Source: FEN-1297 sp963710735 (GTDB taxonomy: Bacteria; Bacteroidota; Ignavibacteria; Ignavibacteriales; Ignavibacteriaceae). From it: a stretch of DNA of 64,000 bases. The stretch covers positions 1 through 64,000 of the forward strand of contig CAVQBN010000011.1 in the NCBI GenBank assembly GCA_963710735.1, written 5' to 3'. This document shows, piece by piece, positions 32,934-42,860 of this stretch. The translations under genes and the position numbers were made by a program. Position 1 is the stretch's first letter. Every line of letters starts with the position of its first letter. The notes under the pieces were generated by a model, which made no database searches, was not told the DNA's origin, and saw only the letters and a program-made list of their open reading frames with translations.

Positions 32934-33548
32934 CTATCCGATTTCTTCATATCTTTTTATAAGTTCTTTTTCAGCGTGAATAAACTCTTTTAAATCTCTT
33001 TCTATTCTTTCTTTTTTAAGGATTATATTTTTAGCGTCTGCTTCGGCATCATTGATAATTTTTTTTGCGTCAATTTTTGCTTCTTTAATCTCAAGTTCGG
33101 CTTCTTTCTTGGCATCTCTTACGAGGTCTTCGTATGTTTTTAGTTTTTCCTTAATAACCATAGATTCTTTTTGTGTAGTTAAAATTTCTACAACAGCCAT
33201 TCCGAAAAAAGCCATTGCGCCGAGCATGATATCTCTTAAACTGTAGAGTATTAAATTTTCTGTTAATAATTCGTTGGCAGAAAAATAATCACGGAAGAAT
33301 GAAATCATTAAAACGCTGATAATTGTAACAGCAATAATCATAGCAAAAACTACTTTGCCGCCCAGCCGCCAGCCCAATGTTTTATTTATGAACCAGCCGC
33401 ACGCGAAACAAAGTACAGAGAGAACGAACCAGACTGCAAAGCTATTGTCGCCGAATTTAAAAAGGTTTGTGTTTAGAAAATTAGAAGCAAACATTAACAC
33501 GCCCAACAATCCGGGAGTTAAATAATAATGTAATGATTTCTTTTCCAT
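32934..33548 (-). CDS. Membrane protein with long cytoplasmic coiled coil
   Basis: 204 residues: about four membrane segments (near 10-30, 38-58, 65-85, 102-122) and then a highly charged helix from about 127 to 200 rich in Lys, Glu and Asp with A-E-L-E-I-K-E-A-K-I-D-A-K-K-I-type repeats, reminiscent of the ATP synthase b stalk. I recognise no family. It shares one base with the upstream purine nucleoside phosphorylase stop and is followed by ileS, in a run that also holds divIVA, so a cell-envelope or division role is possible. Confidence 0.7.
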   Translation of the reverse strand: MEKKSLHYYLTPGLLGVLMFASNFLNTNLFKFGDNSFAVWFVLSVLCFACGWFINKTLGWRLGGKVVFAMIIAVTIISVLMISFFRDYFSANELLTENLILYSLRDIMLGAMAFFGMAVVEILTTQKESMVIKEKLKTYEDLVRDAKKEAELEIKEAKIDAKKIINDAEADAKNIILKKERIERDLKEFIHAEKELIKRYEEIG

Positions 33549-34369
33549 TAAATCCTCTTAATGACTTCTTTCATTATTAATGTCATTTTAGGTTCAGTCG
33601 CCATTGCCGTGGCGATTATCTCCTCTACATTTGCCGGCTTTAGTGCATCGGGGAAACATTCATCAGTAACAATACTAATTCCCAGAACTTTTATTCCCAT
33701 ATGATTAGCGACTATATTTTCCGGAATTGTGGACATACCAACGACATCTGCACCGGTAGCTCTTAAAAATCTGTATTCGGCTTTTGTTTCAAGGTTAGGG
33801 CCTGGAACAGCAACGTATACACCTTTTTGAACTTTAACTTTATTATCCAGCGCTACATCTTCGGCAATAGCTATCAACTCATGATCATAAGGTTCACTCA
33901 TATCTGGAAAGCGCGGACCTAAATCATTTTCATTTTTTCCGATTAACGGATTATCACCTAACAAATTTATATGATCAACCATAAGCATAAGATCTCCTCT
34001 TGAGTAAAGAGGATTCATTCCGCCGCAGGCGTTTGATACAAGCAGAGTTTTAACTCCAAGAAATTTCATTACTCTAACCGGGAAAGTAATTTGCTGCATT
34101 GTATAACCTTCATAAAAATGAAAGCGCCCCTGCATAGCAACTACCTTTTTATTCCCGATGCTGCCGAATATCAATTTGCCTTTATGTGACTCAACAGTAG
34201 ATAAAGGGAAATGCGGCAGATCGGCATAATCAATTTCAAATTCAACATTGATTTCTTTTACCAAACCGCCTAACCCGGTGCCAAGAATAATTCCGACAGG
34301 ATAATCATCCTTCGTCTTTTCTCTGATGACTTTTAAAGTTTCGTTTATCTTGGAAATTAAATCGTTCAT
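33548..34369 (-). CDS. Purine nucleoside phosphorylase, family I
   Basis: 273 residues of the trimeric PNP family: G-T-G-L-G-G-L near the start, the H-x-G-K-L phosphate loop, L-V-S-N-A-C-G-G-M-N and the later V-A-V-P-G-P-N-L-E-T-K-A-E-Y plus G-M-S-T-I-P-E. It splits purine nucleosides with phosphate for salvage. It lies four bases after divIVA in the same run. Confidence 0.94.
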   Translation of the reverse strand: MNDLISKINETLKVIREKTKDDYPVGIILGTGLGGLVKEINVEFEIDYADLPHFPLSTVESHKGKLIFGSIGNKKVVAMQGRFHFYEGYTMQQITFPVRVMKFLGVKTLLVSNACGGMNPLYSRGDLMLMVDHINLLGDNPLIGKNENDLGPRFPDMSEPYDHELIAIAEDVALDNKVKVQKGVYVAVPGPNLETKAEYRFLRATGADVVGMSTIPENIVANHMGIKVLGISIVTDECFPDALKPANVEEIIATAMATEPKMTLIMKEVIKRI

Positions 34370-34373
34370 AAGA

Positions 34374-34910
34374 TTAAAGTAGTTTGTTTACAATATCATC
34401 TACATTGATATCAATTTTTTTTGCTTGTTCAATTTGTTTTGCAGAAACAACTTCTTCGCCCGCATCTTCAACTTTCATTTCTAATAAATGCGCTTGAGAA
34501 TTTATTATTGATTTTAAGTTAGCAATAATTAAATCTCTTTCTTCCCTTAAATTGATAACGGCATTTCTAATTTCATTTGCATTTTCCCGAGCTTTCTCCA
34601 ATATCTGCGAACCTTTAATTTCAGCTTCTTTAACAATTAAATTTGCCTGCTTCTTTGTTGATTCTATAGATTTTGTTGAAGATTCTTGTGCTCTAAGCAA
34701 AGTATCTTGAAGATTTTTTTCTATTCTTCTAAATTCAGTCAGTTTAACTGTTGCGTCGTCAAGCTCTTTTTTCAAAGAATCGTTTTCTTTTTGAAGTGAT
34801 TCAAATTCATCAGCAAGTTTCTCAAGAAAAGCCTGGACTTCATCTTTATCGAAACCCCTCATGCTTTTATTAAATTCTTGCTTTTTTATGCTAATGGGGG
34901 AAACCTTCAT
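34374..34910 (-). CDS. DivIVA-domain protein
   Basis: 178 residues from the ATG at 34910, chosen because AAGGAGAACCT sits just upstream and gives a four-base ATGA overlap with the yggS stop. The N-terminal S-P-I-S-I-K-K-Q-E-F-N-K-S-M-R-G-F-D-K-D-E-V is the membrane-curvature-sensing DivIVA/GpsB domain; a long coiled coil (about 30-150) follows. Such proteins mark poles or division sites. Its place next to yggS matches a common division-cluster order. Confidence 0.9.
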   Translation of the reverse strand: MKVSPISIKKQEFNKSMRGFDKDEVQAFLEKLADEFESLQKENDSLKKELDDATVKLTEFRRIEKNLQDTLLRAQESSTKSIESTKKQANLIVKEAEIKGSQILEKARENANEIRNAVINLREERDLIIANLKSIINSQAHLLEMKVEDAGEEVVSAKQIEQAKKIDINVDDIVNKLL

Positions 34911-35611
34911 AGGTTCTCCTTCCAATCTTTTGAATAATCTCTTTCACCAAATATTGCAGAACCAACCCTTAACATGGTGGCGCCTTCCTCAATTGCAATT
35001 TCAAAATCCGAAGTCATTCCCATAGACAATTCTTTAATTTTAAGACTTTCGGAATTTAAACGCTCTTTTAATTTACGTAATTGACTGAAACTTTTCCTAA
35101 TTAAGTTTTGGTCTTCGGTTAATGGAGCAATTGTCATCAATCCGATAAGATCTAAATTTTTAAAATCTTCACAATAAAAAGCCAAATCTTTTATTTCACT
35201 GTAATCAGTTAAACCCGATTTTGTTTCTTCAAATGAAGTTTTAATTTGTAAAAGGACTTTTTGAATCTTGTTTTTTTTAACAGCATATTTATTAATTTCA
35301 GAAGCAAGCAAGAGAGAATCAACAGAGTGAATATATTCAGCGGAATTAACCACGAATCTGACTTTGTTCCTTTGTAAATTTCCTATAAAGTGCCAAGTTA
35401 TTTTATTCCCCAGCTTTTCATATTTTATATCCAGCTCCTGGGCTCTGTTTTCACCAAAGTCTGTAATCCCGTTATTGAAGACTTCATCTATTTCTTCAAC
35501 ACCAAAATTTTTTGAAACCGCAATTAATTTTACTCCGGAAGGATCACGGTCAATTTCTTCGCACTTCCTTCTAATTTTTTCTCTTACGCTGTGTAAATTT
35601 TCAGCTATCAT
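34907..35611 (-). CDS. YggS/PLPBP-family pyridoxal phosphate homeostasis protein
   Basis: 234 residues. The PLP-binding Lys is in L-I-A-V-S-K-N-F-G, and later G-E-N-R-A-Q-E and M-G-M-T-S-D-F-E-I-A-I-E-E-G-A-T-M-L-R-V-G-S-A-I-F-G are the family blocks. It is thought to hold and hand over PLP, not to act as an enzyme. First gene of the leftward run yggS-divIVA-pnp-membrane protein-ileS. Confidence 0.94.
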   Translation of the reverse strand: MIAENLHSVREKIRRKCEEIDRDPSGVKLIAVSKNFGVEEIDEVFNNGITDFGENRAQELDIKYEKLGNKITWHFIGNLQRNKVRFVVNSAEYIHSVDSLLLASEINKYAVKKNKIQKVLLQIKTSFEETKSGLTDYSEIKDLAFYCEDFKNLDLIGLMTIAPLTEDQNLIRKSFSQLRKLKERLNSESLKIKELSMGMTSDFEIAIEEGATMLRVGSAIFGERDYSKDWKENL

Positions 35612-35948
35612 AATAAAATTAAGATTGTGAATTTATGGGTTTTATCATCAATAATCAACGTTAAACGATTGGTGCCCTGACATATCTCAGGTTTTAAAAG
35701 CGTTTAAATTATAATCATATACTACTGAAAAATACACTAATCAGCACAAATTTCAAGTAAATTCCTTTTTCAGTGTAACTTAAGTTAAACTCTTAACAAT
35801 TTATTAAAAATATATTTCGAGTCGGTTCCGGAGCTGCAGTTTTATTTTATAAAATAAATTGAATGAGATAAAAATTATCAGCAGCAGATAATTCATCACC
35901 AAATTTCTTAATTTTACAAAGTAAATCAATTTTTTATAGGATAAAATA
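35612..35948. other. Divergent intergenic region, 337 bases
   Basis: AT-rich gap between the starts of yggS (leftward) and pta (rightward), so it must hold two promoters. I see no strong palindrome, riboswitch or open frame. Confidence 0.6.
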
Positions 35949-36926
35949 ATGGGAAATTTACTCTTAGACGGTATAAAAGAAAAAACATCAAAAAAGAAAA
36001 AAACAATTGTCCTGCCGGAATCTCACGACGAGAGAGTATTAAAAGCTGCAGAGATATTAACAAAAGAAAAAATTGTTTCCGTAATAACATTAGGTAACGA
36101 AGACAAAATAAGAAACAGTGCATCATCACTTAAGGTTGATTTAACCGGGGTTAGAATAATTGATCCTTCTAAATCTGATAAGTTGAGCGACTTCACAAAT
36201 ATTTATTTTAATCTGAGAAGAAAAAAAGGAATTAGTATTGAAGATGCAAAAGAGATTGTTTTGAAAGACCTGTTTTTCGGCGCAATGATGGTTAAGGAAG
36301 GGATGGCAGACGGAAGTGTTTCAGGCTCAACTGCCTCCACTGCTGATGTGCTTAGAGCAGGAATTCAATGCATCGGAATGCCTGAAGGTATTTCAATAGT
36401 TTCCAGTTTCTTCCTGATGGTTTTTCCGGAAAAAACTTACAGCTTTGCAGATTGCGCAGTAGTTCCGGATCCAGATGCTTCTCAGTTAGCAGATATTGCA
36501 ATTTCAACAGCTTTAAATCATGAAAAATTAACCGGCGAAAAACCTTACATTGCAATGCTTTCATTTTCAACAAAAGGAAGTGCAGAACATGAACTGATTG
36601 ACAAAGTACGAAATGCACTTAATATTGTAAAAAGTAAACGTCCGGATCTCGCGATTGACGGTGAATTGCAGTTTGATGCTGCAATAGTGGATTCAGTCGG
36701 TAAAAGAAAAGCACCAGGCAGCGATGTTGCAGGACGCGCAAATGTTTTAGTTTTCCCTGATCTTAATGCAGGCAATATCGGTTACAAAATTGCTCAAAGG
36801 CTGGGTAAAGGTGAAGCTGTCGGACCCATCATTCAAGGATTAAAAAAACCATTCTTTGATTTAAGCCGCGGCTGCAGTGTTGATGATATTGTTAATACAG
36901 CTGCAATTGCTGCAATGATGAGCTGA
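35949..36926 (+). CDS. pta: Phosphate acetyltransferase
   Basis: 325 residues, the short single-domain form. Characteristic blocks are I-V-L-P-E-S-H-D-E-R, G-A-M-M-V-K-E-G-M-A-D-G-S-V-S-G, F-A-D-C-A-V-V-P-D-P and the C-terminal G-P-I-I-Q-G-L-K-K-P-F-F-D-L-S-R-G. It interconverts acetyl-CoA and acetyl phosphate; with an acetate kinase, not in this window, it would yield ATP in fermentation. Single transcription unit ending at the hairpin at 36944. Confidence 0.95.
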   Translation: MGNLLLDGIKEKTSKKKKTIVLPESHDERVLKAAEILTKEKIVSVITLGNEDKIRNSASSLKVDLTGVRIIDPSKSDKLSDFTNIYFNLRRKKGISIEDAKEIVLKDLFFGAMMVKEGMADGSVSGSTASTADVLRAGIQCIGMPEGISIVSSFFLMVFPEKTYSFADCAVVPDPDASQLADIAISTALNHEKLTGEKPYIAMLSFSTKGSAEHELIDKVRNALNIVKSKRPDLAIDGELQFDAAIVDSVGKRKAPGSDVAGRANVLVFPDLNAGNIGYKIAQRLGKGEAVGPIIQGLKKPFFDLSRGCSVDDIVNTAAIAAMMS

Positions 36927-36943
36927 GAAATAAATTATTTTAA

Positions 36944-36972
36944 ATGCCCAACTTCTCTAAGAAGCTGGGCAT
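36944..36972. terminator. Bidirectional terminator between pta and a leftward gene
   Basis: ATGCCCAACTTCT and AGAAGCTGGGCAT pair at 12 of 13 positions around a three-base loop; the odd position is a G-U pair on the minus-strand transcript. AT-rich tails lie on both sides. Confidence 0.7.
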
Positions 36973-36981
36973 CTTACAAAA

Positions 36982-38256
36982 TCAAATAACAATACCTAAT
37001 TCCAAACCGGTTGAATAATAAGTATTTGTTAAAATTTTATGGCTTTGAGGTACATTAAAAATATTAAACATAAAATTTAACATTACATTATTAGTTTTAT
37101 TGAAGATATATTCAATTCCTAACTGAAGCATATACTGTGGGCTTGAAATATCTACCGGAGGAGAGTCATATTCAACACCATATTTATCCGTAACACCGTA
37201 AACACCTGATTTTGAAATTTTTATTTCACCAAATCCAAGCCCGGCGTATGGCCTTAAACCAGCTTCCTGTCTAAAAAGATATTTTCCGGAAATTGAATAA
37301 GAGGTATAAGTAATGTTGCAATCAGGTTTGCCGATTATATAATAACGCGTTATCGGATCATACATCATTTTAGCAGTATTATACTGACCGCCCAATAATA
37401 TCCCTTTCCAGATGTATATATCTCCGGTGTAAGAAAATCCCGAACTAACGGTTGATGGTATTTTAGAAATCTCAATTACATCGCCGTAATGATCACTTAA
37501 TACCCAATCCGGGTTCTCAATAGCAGGCTGATAATTTATATTTACTCCTGCAGTAAACAGAACATAGAAATCAACAATATCTTTTTGGTGCCATAATTCG
37601 GTAAGAAATTTCTTTTCCCCAATTTTTTCTTTTGTCTGTTTGATGAAAAATTTTACGCTGTCATTTATAGATTTGTAAAGATTTTTATCTGTAGCAACGC
37701 CCTGCACATGTTTATAGAGCTTAAGTGCCTCTTTATAATTTCCGCTCCTATAATTTTTATATGCTAATTTATAATTTAAATCGATATCGGAATTATTACT
37801 GTAAATATATCGTTCCATAAAAAAATAAGCGATGGTGTAATATTTTATCGCTTCTTTCGGTTCATTTATATTCACTTTTTCAATAAACTTATTATAAGCA
37901 TGGTAAGAAAGTTTTCCGGCTACATTTTCATTAAAACTTTGATGCATCTGCTTATATTGGCCAATATATTTTTGTAATTCCTCAGGTTCTAAATTTATTC
38001 TAAAATTTAATTTATTCAGCATATCTTTATACATCTGCTTAACGGCTACGTATCTTTTAATTGATCCGTCTTTATAATTTCCTGATTTAATTAAAGAATC
38101 ATTTATTGTAAAATAATTATTAGCTTTTTCTATATTGCCATTTATCAGGCAAGAGTCTAATTCAATTGCTTCTTTGCCAGAAATTATATTTTCTTGACAA
38201 AATATCTGAGCAGTTAAAAGAAAGATAATACTAAGAGATAAAATTAGATTTTTCAT
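36982..38256 (-). CDS. Exported protein with helical repeats and outer-membrane barrel-like C-terminus
   Basis: 424 residues with a signal peptide (1-20). Residues about 25-225 are helical and TPR-like (N-Y-R-S-G-N-Y-K-E-A-L-K-L-Y-K is one repeat). The rest alternates polar and aromatic residues in strand-sized blocks and ends G-L-E-L-G-I-V-I, as in small beta barrels. Probably an outer-membrane protein of unknown role. It is transcribed after the permease gene, 19 bases apart. Confidence 0.7.
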   Translation of the reverse strand: MKNLILSLSIIFLLTAQIFCQENIISGKEAIELDSCLINGNIEKANNYFTINDSLIKSGNYKDGSIKRYVAVKQMYKDMLNKLNFRINLEPEELQKYIGQYKQMHQSFNENVAGKLSYHAYNKFIEKVNINEPKEAIKYYTIAYFFMERYIYSNNSDIDLNYKLAYKNYRSGNYKEALKLYKHVQGVATDKNLYKSINDSVKFFIKQTKEKIGEKKFLTELWHQKDIVDFYVLFTAGVNINYQPAIENPDWVLSDHYGDVIEISKIPSTVSSGFSYTGDIYIWKGILLGGQYNTAKMMYDPITRYYIIGKPDCNITYTSYSISGKYLFRQEAGLRPYAGLGFGEIKISKSGVYGVTDKYGVEYDSPPVDISSPQYMLQLGIEYIFNKTNNVMLNFMFNIFNVPQSHKILTNTYYSTGLELGIVI

Positions 38257-38275
38257 GCATTTTGTTCCATTATAA

Positions 38276-39875
38276 TTATTCTATTACACCAGCCGGCTCT
38301 TTGCTATTCTTAGTATAAGATAAAAAGAACAGCATTGCGGCAAGCACCAGATAAGCTATTGTAAACTGATATGGGATTTGCTGAAATACTCCTTGCAGCT
38401 GCCAGGGTAAATACATATTTCCATCAGGAATGGCAGAATGTATTATCCCGAAAAATGTAAACACTGCCATTATTACAAGATATACAGTTGCCTGTTTTAA
38501 TTTTCTGTCTATAAGCTTGGCTGCAAAGGCACCCCAGAGCATCGCAGTTAATATAAACCCGTTACCCAAAGCAACAATTACCAAAAGCTGTGGCAGAGCT
38601 TTTCCTGGAAGTGAAAGCATTTTATTAAAATTTGCGAGCGGTACAAGATCCGTATTGCTTAATTCTATTTGAACAAGCCTGGCAATATTAGGGAAAAGTG
38701 AAAATGCAACAGCTGTTGTATGTTCCGGAGGTACCGCTTTGAACGCCTGCACCATAATATCCAGCGCGACAAATATTAAAATAGGTGCTAGAACAGCTCT
38801 GGGTATTAATTCAACGAAAAATGAAACGTATCCCAAAATTCCTCCTAGTCCGATGAACAATCCGGTAAGTAAGGTGTATCCGGCTCGGCTTCCCATTGCT
38901 TTATAAGCAGGCTGGCCTATATAAGGCGTAGTTTGTGCCACACCGCCGCAAAGTCCCGCAATTAAAGTTGCAACGGCTTCGGTTAAAAGAATATTTTTTG
39001 TATTGTAATCATCACCAGCAACTTTAGCGCTTTCCGTAACATTTATTCCGCCGACAATTGTAAGAATTGCAAACGGCAGCGCAATAGGCAGATATTTTAA
39101 GGCATCAACGAAACCGTGAACAAAGCCGAGGGTGGGAATCGGAGCTCCTAAATGAAGCTGCATTGATGGCGCAGTAAAACTGGTGCCGAGAAGTCCTAGC
39201 GGGCCTAAAATATAATATACAACCGACCCGATAAAAACAGCAGCAAAAACTCCCGGAAAATTTTTTGGTAATTTAATTTTAGCTACTAAAGTGTATAGGA
39301 TTAATCCAAGTGAAATCATTCCTATTACAGGTAAACCAAAAATATCAAGCAACGGTATAAATCCGATTAAAGCTAAACCGATTCCAGCCAAACTTCCAAG
39401 CAGTCCGGCTTGCGGTACGATCTTTTGTACCCATTCACCAATAAACGAGAATATAACTTTAACAACTCCGATAATTATCATTGTTGCCATTCCGATGTAC
39501 CACGTCATCATCGCCGCATCTTCAACAGCCATTCCCTGCTGTTTCAAATACATAAATGCGGGCCCTAAAACCGTAAGTACAATTCCGATTGTTGAAGGAG
39601 TATCTAAGGCCTAAAGGCATTGCAGTTACTTTGGGATTGTTAGTTCTCTTCGCTAAACGGAAAGCCATCCATGTATAAACAAGATCACCAAACAAAACGC
39701 CGAGTGCAGTTCCCGGGAACATTCTGCCGTAGACTATATTGGCAGGGTATTTAAAAACGAAGATTAAAATTCCGGCAAGGAAAGATAAAACTGTAAGATT
39801 ATCGAACATTAGTCCGAAAAAGCCGTTTACGTCTCCAACAACAAACCAGCGATACTTAAAATCGGATTGTTTCAT
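38276..39875 (-). pseudogene. NCS2-like permease, broken by a one-base insertion
   Basis: Two overlapping frames make one protein. From the start at 39875 the first about 89 codons (G-D-V-N-G-F-F-G-L-M-F-D-N-L-T) run to A-M-P-L-G-L; then a one-base change in CCTTAGAT near 39606 shifts the frame, and D-T-P-S-T-I-G-I-V-L-T-V-L-G-P-A continues in the other frame to 38276. Joined, they give about 530 residues with 12 or more membrane segments and the look of NCS2/AzgA-type nucleobase permeases or related proteins. As sequenced the gene gives only a 117-residue stub or an N-terminally truncated protein from an internal start. The intact downstream frame argues for a recent event or a sequence error. 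Confidence 0.75.
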
Positions 39876-40215
39876 GTGAACTCCAATTTTTTAAAAGGAA
39901 TAGTAGATATGAATTATCGGATTGTACAATCTGAATTATTCTCCCGTCTTTTTTACCAAATAAGAAATAATTAATTATTCAGATCAATAAAAACTTTGGT
40001 AAGTCACTTACAATCAAAACAATTATTGCAAAGTATAATTACTAAAATTTCAGTCGATTGTAAAAATAAAGATTAATTGAAAAAAAATCATAATTATTTA
40101 TTCTAATCATAAAATTTATCATCAAAGGAAAACAACAACTATTTTCTTTGATTGATTTGAAATGTCAAATTAATTAAGTTCAATTTAAATTATTAATTAA
40201 AAAGCTTTTCTTTAA
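39876..40215. other. Divergent intergenic region, 340 bases
   Basis: Very AT-rich gap between the permease (leftward) and amino acid transporter (rightward) starts. No frame above about 30 codons, no hairpin with a stem above about 8 bp and no clear promoter was found by eye. Confidence 0.55.
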
Positions 40216-41562
40216 ATGGCCGAAAAAATTGAAGACTCAGCAGATAAATCTAATCTAAAAAAAATTCTTGGAGTAAGTTTCGGCATAGCCGTTACAATCG
40301 GTGGAACGATAGGCGTAGGAATTTTACGTACACCTGGGATGGTGGCCGCACAATTAGGCAGCGGATGGCTTATAATTTTAGCATGGGTTATCGGCGGAAT
40401 ATATGCCCTTCTCGGTACAATTTCAGTTATTGAACTGGGAACGATGATCCCCAAGGCGGGAGGATGGTATGTTTTTGTAAGAAGAGCTTTCGGCGATTAC
40501 GGCGGATTTATCATCGGCTGGAGCGATTGGATTGCAACATGCGCCTCATTAGCTTCAATTGCAATTGCCATAGGAGAATTCTTTGTAGTTCTCTTTCCTG
40601 AATTATCATTTTTCATTAAAACCATTGCAATAATTATCCTTTTAATCTTTGCGGCTATTCAATGGATCGGACTAAAATCAAGCAGCGGAACACAGCAATT
40701 AACAAGCTTAATAAAAGCGATAGCATTTTTAGCACTTGTTGCGGCGTGTTTCATCTGGGGCGGAAAGATTTCAACCGAGGCAATTTCAACTGTTAAAATT
40801 CCTTCTACAATTACTGCTGTTTTTTTTGCATTTGTAATAGCGCTTCAGTCAATAATATTTACTTACGACGGCTGGTACAGCGCAGTTTATTTTACTGAAG
40901 AAGATAAAAACCCCGGTAAGAATCTTCCCCGCTCTGCAATTGGCGGTGTTCTTGCGACAATTGTAATCTATTTGCTTGTAAACATCGGCTTTCTTTACGT
41001 ACTGCCAGTTTCGAAATTGGCGGCATCAGTTGCACCCGCTACAGATGCAGCCGAAGCATTGTTCGGAGCAAGAGGAGGGCAAATAATTACAATTCTTTCT
41101 ATTGCTTCATTGGTAAGTATTTTAAATGCGGTTCTGCTGATAGCCACAAGAATAATATACGGTTTAGGAAGAGATAAACTATTTACAACAAAAATTACTT
41201 CAGTAAGTAAAGCAGGAGCTCCAAGGCCTGCATTACTTATAAGTACATTACTGGTTGTGTTATTAATTGCTTCAGGTACCTTTGAAGTGTTAATTGCTAT
41301 TTCAGCTTTCTTTTATGTTGCAAATTACTTTGCCGGATTCTCCGCTCTGTTTATGCTTCGGAAAAAAGAGCCGGAAATGGAAAGGCCATTCAAAGCTTGG
41401 GGATATCCGTGGACAACCTTAATATTTTTAATTGGATCGTTGGTATTTTTAATAGGAGATATTATTGGCGATCCACTCAATGCATCCTTTGCTTTGATTT
41501 ATATAGTACTAAGTATTCCTGCTTACTTTTGGATTAAGAAGTTGAATACCACGTCATATTAA
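40216..41562 (+). CDS. APC-family amino acid permease
   Basis: 448 residues with about 12 membrane segments. The first helix has the substrate-binding break G-G-T-I-G-V-G-I-L-R-T-P-G, and helix 6 has F-T-Y-D-G-W-Y-S-A, followed by E-E-D-K-N-P-G-K-N-L-P-R, all typical of the LAT/APC branch. Imports or exchanges amino acids; the specific substrate is unknown. No ribosome site is obvious in the AAGCTTTTCTTTAA before the ATG. Confidence 0.9.
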   Translation: MAEKIEDSADKSNLKKILGVSFGIAVTIGGTIGVGILRTPGMVAAQLGSGWLIILAWVIGGIYALLGTISVIELGTMIPKAGGWYVFVRRAFGDYGGFIIGWSDWIATCASLASIAIAIGEFFVVLFPELSFFIKTIAIIILLIFAAIQWIGLKSSSGTQQLTSLIKAIAFLALVAACFIWGGKISTEAISTVKIPSTITAVFFAFVIALQSIIFTYDGWYSAVYFTEEDKNPGKNLPRSAIGGVLATIVIYLLVNIGFLYVLPVSKLAASVAPATDAAEALFGARGGQIITILSIASLVSILNAVLLIATRIIYGLGRDKLFTTKITSVSKAGAPRPALLISTLLVVLLIASGTFEVLIAISAFFYVANYFAGFSALFMLRKKEPEMERPFKAWGYPWTTLIFLIGSLVFLIGDIIGDPLNASFALIYIVLSIPAYFWIKKLNTTSY

Positions 41563-41727
41563 AATTCAATCAAACATTTTACAACACTTTCCGGGTCCAA
41601 ATCTTGCATAATATTTATTGAGACAAATCACTTTTATACAAAAATTTATCCCGAATAACTTATTAATATTTTTATTATGAATAATTTTAAACAATAGTTA
41701 AAATCATTCGGCATGTTAGGAGAAAAG

Positions 41728-42216
41728 ATGGAAGATAAAATTAATGACATTACAGTAAAAGATAATTATAATAAAGATGTATCTTTATCAGATTACAACG
41801 GCAAAGTTTTGTTAATTGTAAATGTAGCAAGCGAATGCGGTTACACCCCGCAATACAAAGGGCTGGAAGAGATTTATAAAAAATATAAAGATAAAGGTTT
41901 TGAAATTTTGGCTTTCCCTTGTAATGATTTCGGTGCACAGGAACCAGGAGCAAATGAACAAATTAAAGAATTTTGTTCGACAATTTATGGAGTAACTTTT
42001 AAGTTGTTTGATAAGATAAAAATTCTCGGGCCTAATAAATCGCCTCTATATCAAAGGCTAACAAATAACAAGGTTACGCCCAGGTCTGATATCAGATGGA
42101 ATTTTGAAAAGTTTATTATCTCAAAAAATGGCGAGATTGTTAACCGTTTTTCCAGTAGTGTAACGCCTAAAAGTGAAAAGATTATTTCGGCTATAGAACA
42201 TGAATTAAAGAAATGA
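41728..42216 (+). CDS. Glutathione peroxidase family protein
   Basis: 162 residues from the ATG at 41728, preceded by TTAGGAGAAA; an earlier in-frame ATG at 41713 would put that ribosome site inside the gene. The catalytic Cys37 is in N-V-A-S-E-C-G-Y-T, with the Gln in F-G-A-Q-E-P-G and Trp in I-R-W-N-F-E-K-F. Bacterial members use thioredoxin more often than glutathione. It ends 19 bases before a converging gene. Confidence 0.93.
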   Translation: MEDKINDITVKDNYNKDVSLSDYNGKVLLIVNVASECGYTPQYKGLEEIYKKYKDKGFEILAFPCNDFGAQEPGANEQIKEFCSTIYGVTFKLFDKIKILGPNKSPLYQRLTNNKVTPRSDIRWNFEKFIISKNGEIVNRFSSSVTPKSEKIISAIEHELKK

Positions 42217-42235
42217 GAATACTGAGGCAAGTAAC

Positions 42236-42700
42236 TTATAACTTTAATTCTTCTTTTACATAGAGCTTTGCATTTATAATTGCCTGATTATCTACATCAA
42301 GTAAACCGCTGATTTTCTTAACCATACTTTCTTCGTAGATATCCATTTTATTATCTGCAAAAGCCAGGCGCCATAAATCTCTTAAGAGCTCATACTTATT
42401 TTCATTAGAAAAATTTTGATTGATAATGACGGTATATTCATAAATACTGTCTTCCCGCTTAAAATATTCTTCAGCACTTTTAATTAAAGTTTTTACTCCC
42501 TCATCATCAATATTAAAATATTTTTTCATCAAGGAAATGATGAGCGAACTTTCATTATCGGTAAATTCATCATCAGCGCGTGCAATATCTACAAGCAGAA
42601 TACATAAAGCATTTTCTATCGAAGAAAATTTACCGCTCGATAAACCACTATTTCCGTTTGTATATTGTTGACTTAATTTGCTCTTAAGAAATTCAAACAT
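42236..42700 (-). CDS. TerB-like protein
   Basis: 154 residues. The segment A-L-C-I-L-L-V-D-I-A-R-A-D-D-E-F-T-D-N-E and the later L-W-R-L-A-F-A-D-N-K-M-D-I-Y-E-E are the two acidic, metal-binding helices of the TerB fold (tellurite-resistance family). Stand-alone members are common and their role is unclear; no other ter genes are here. All-helical and acidic. Confidence 0.82.
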   Translation of the reverse strand: MFEFLKSKLSQQYTNGNSGLSSGKFSSIENALCILLVDIARADDEFTDNESSLIISLMKKYFNIDDEGVKTLIKSAEEYFKREDSIYEYTVIINQNFSNENKYELLRDLWRLAFADNKMDIYEESMVKKISGLLDVDNQAIINAKLYVKEELKL

Positions 42701-42751
42701 AATAATTATCCTAATTTATTCGTAAGTTAAATCAAAATGGTTCTTTAAACT

Positions 42752-42795
42752 GCAGCCCTAATGCATGGCTGCGTGGTTACACGCATGAGAAAATA
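42752..42795. other. Pair of short hairpins between malQ and terB-like genes
   Basis: GCAGCC with GGCTGC and GCGTG with CACGC form two adjacent stems in the 160-base gap; three GCATG-type elements lie a little to the right. They could be a weak terminator for malQ or a leader of the terB-like gene. No class recognised. Confidence 0.35.
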
Positions 42796-42860
42796 TTTAA
42801 TCATCGAACATGCAATCATGCTTTCATGCAAAACATAGCTCTAAAAGTTAGTCCGCTTTT

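Noticed and set aside
42236..42700. Tellurite-resistance operon
   Set aside because: Only a lone TerB-like gene is present, with no terA, terC, terD or terZ.
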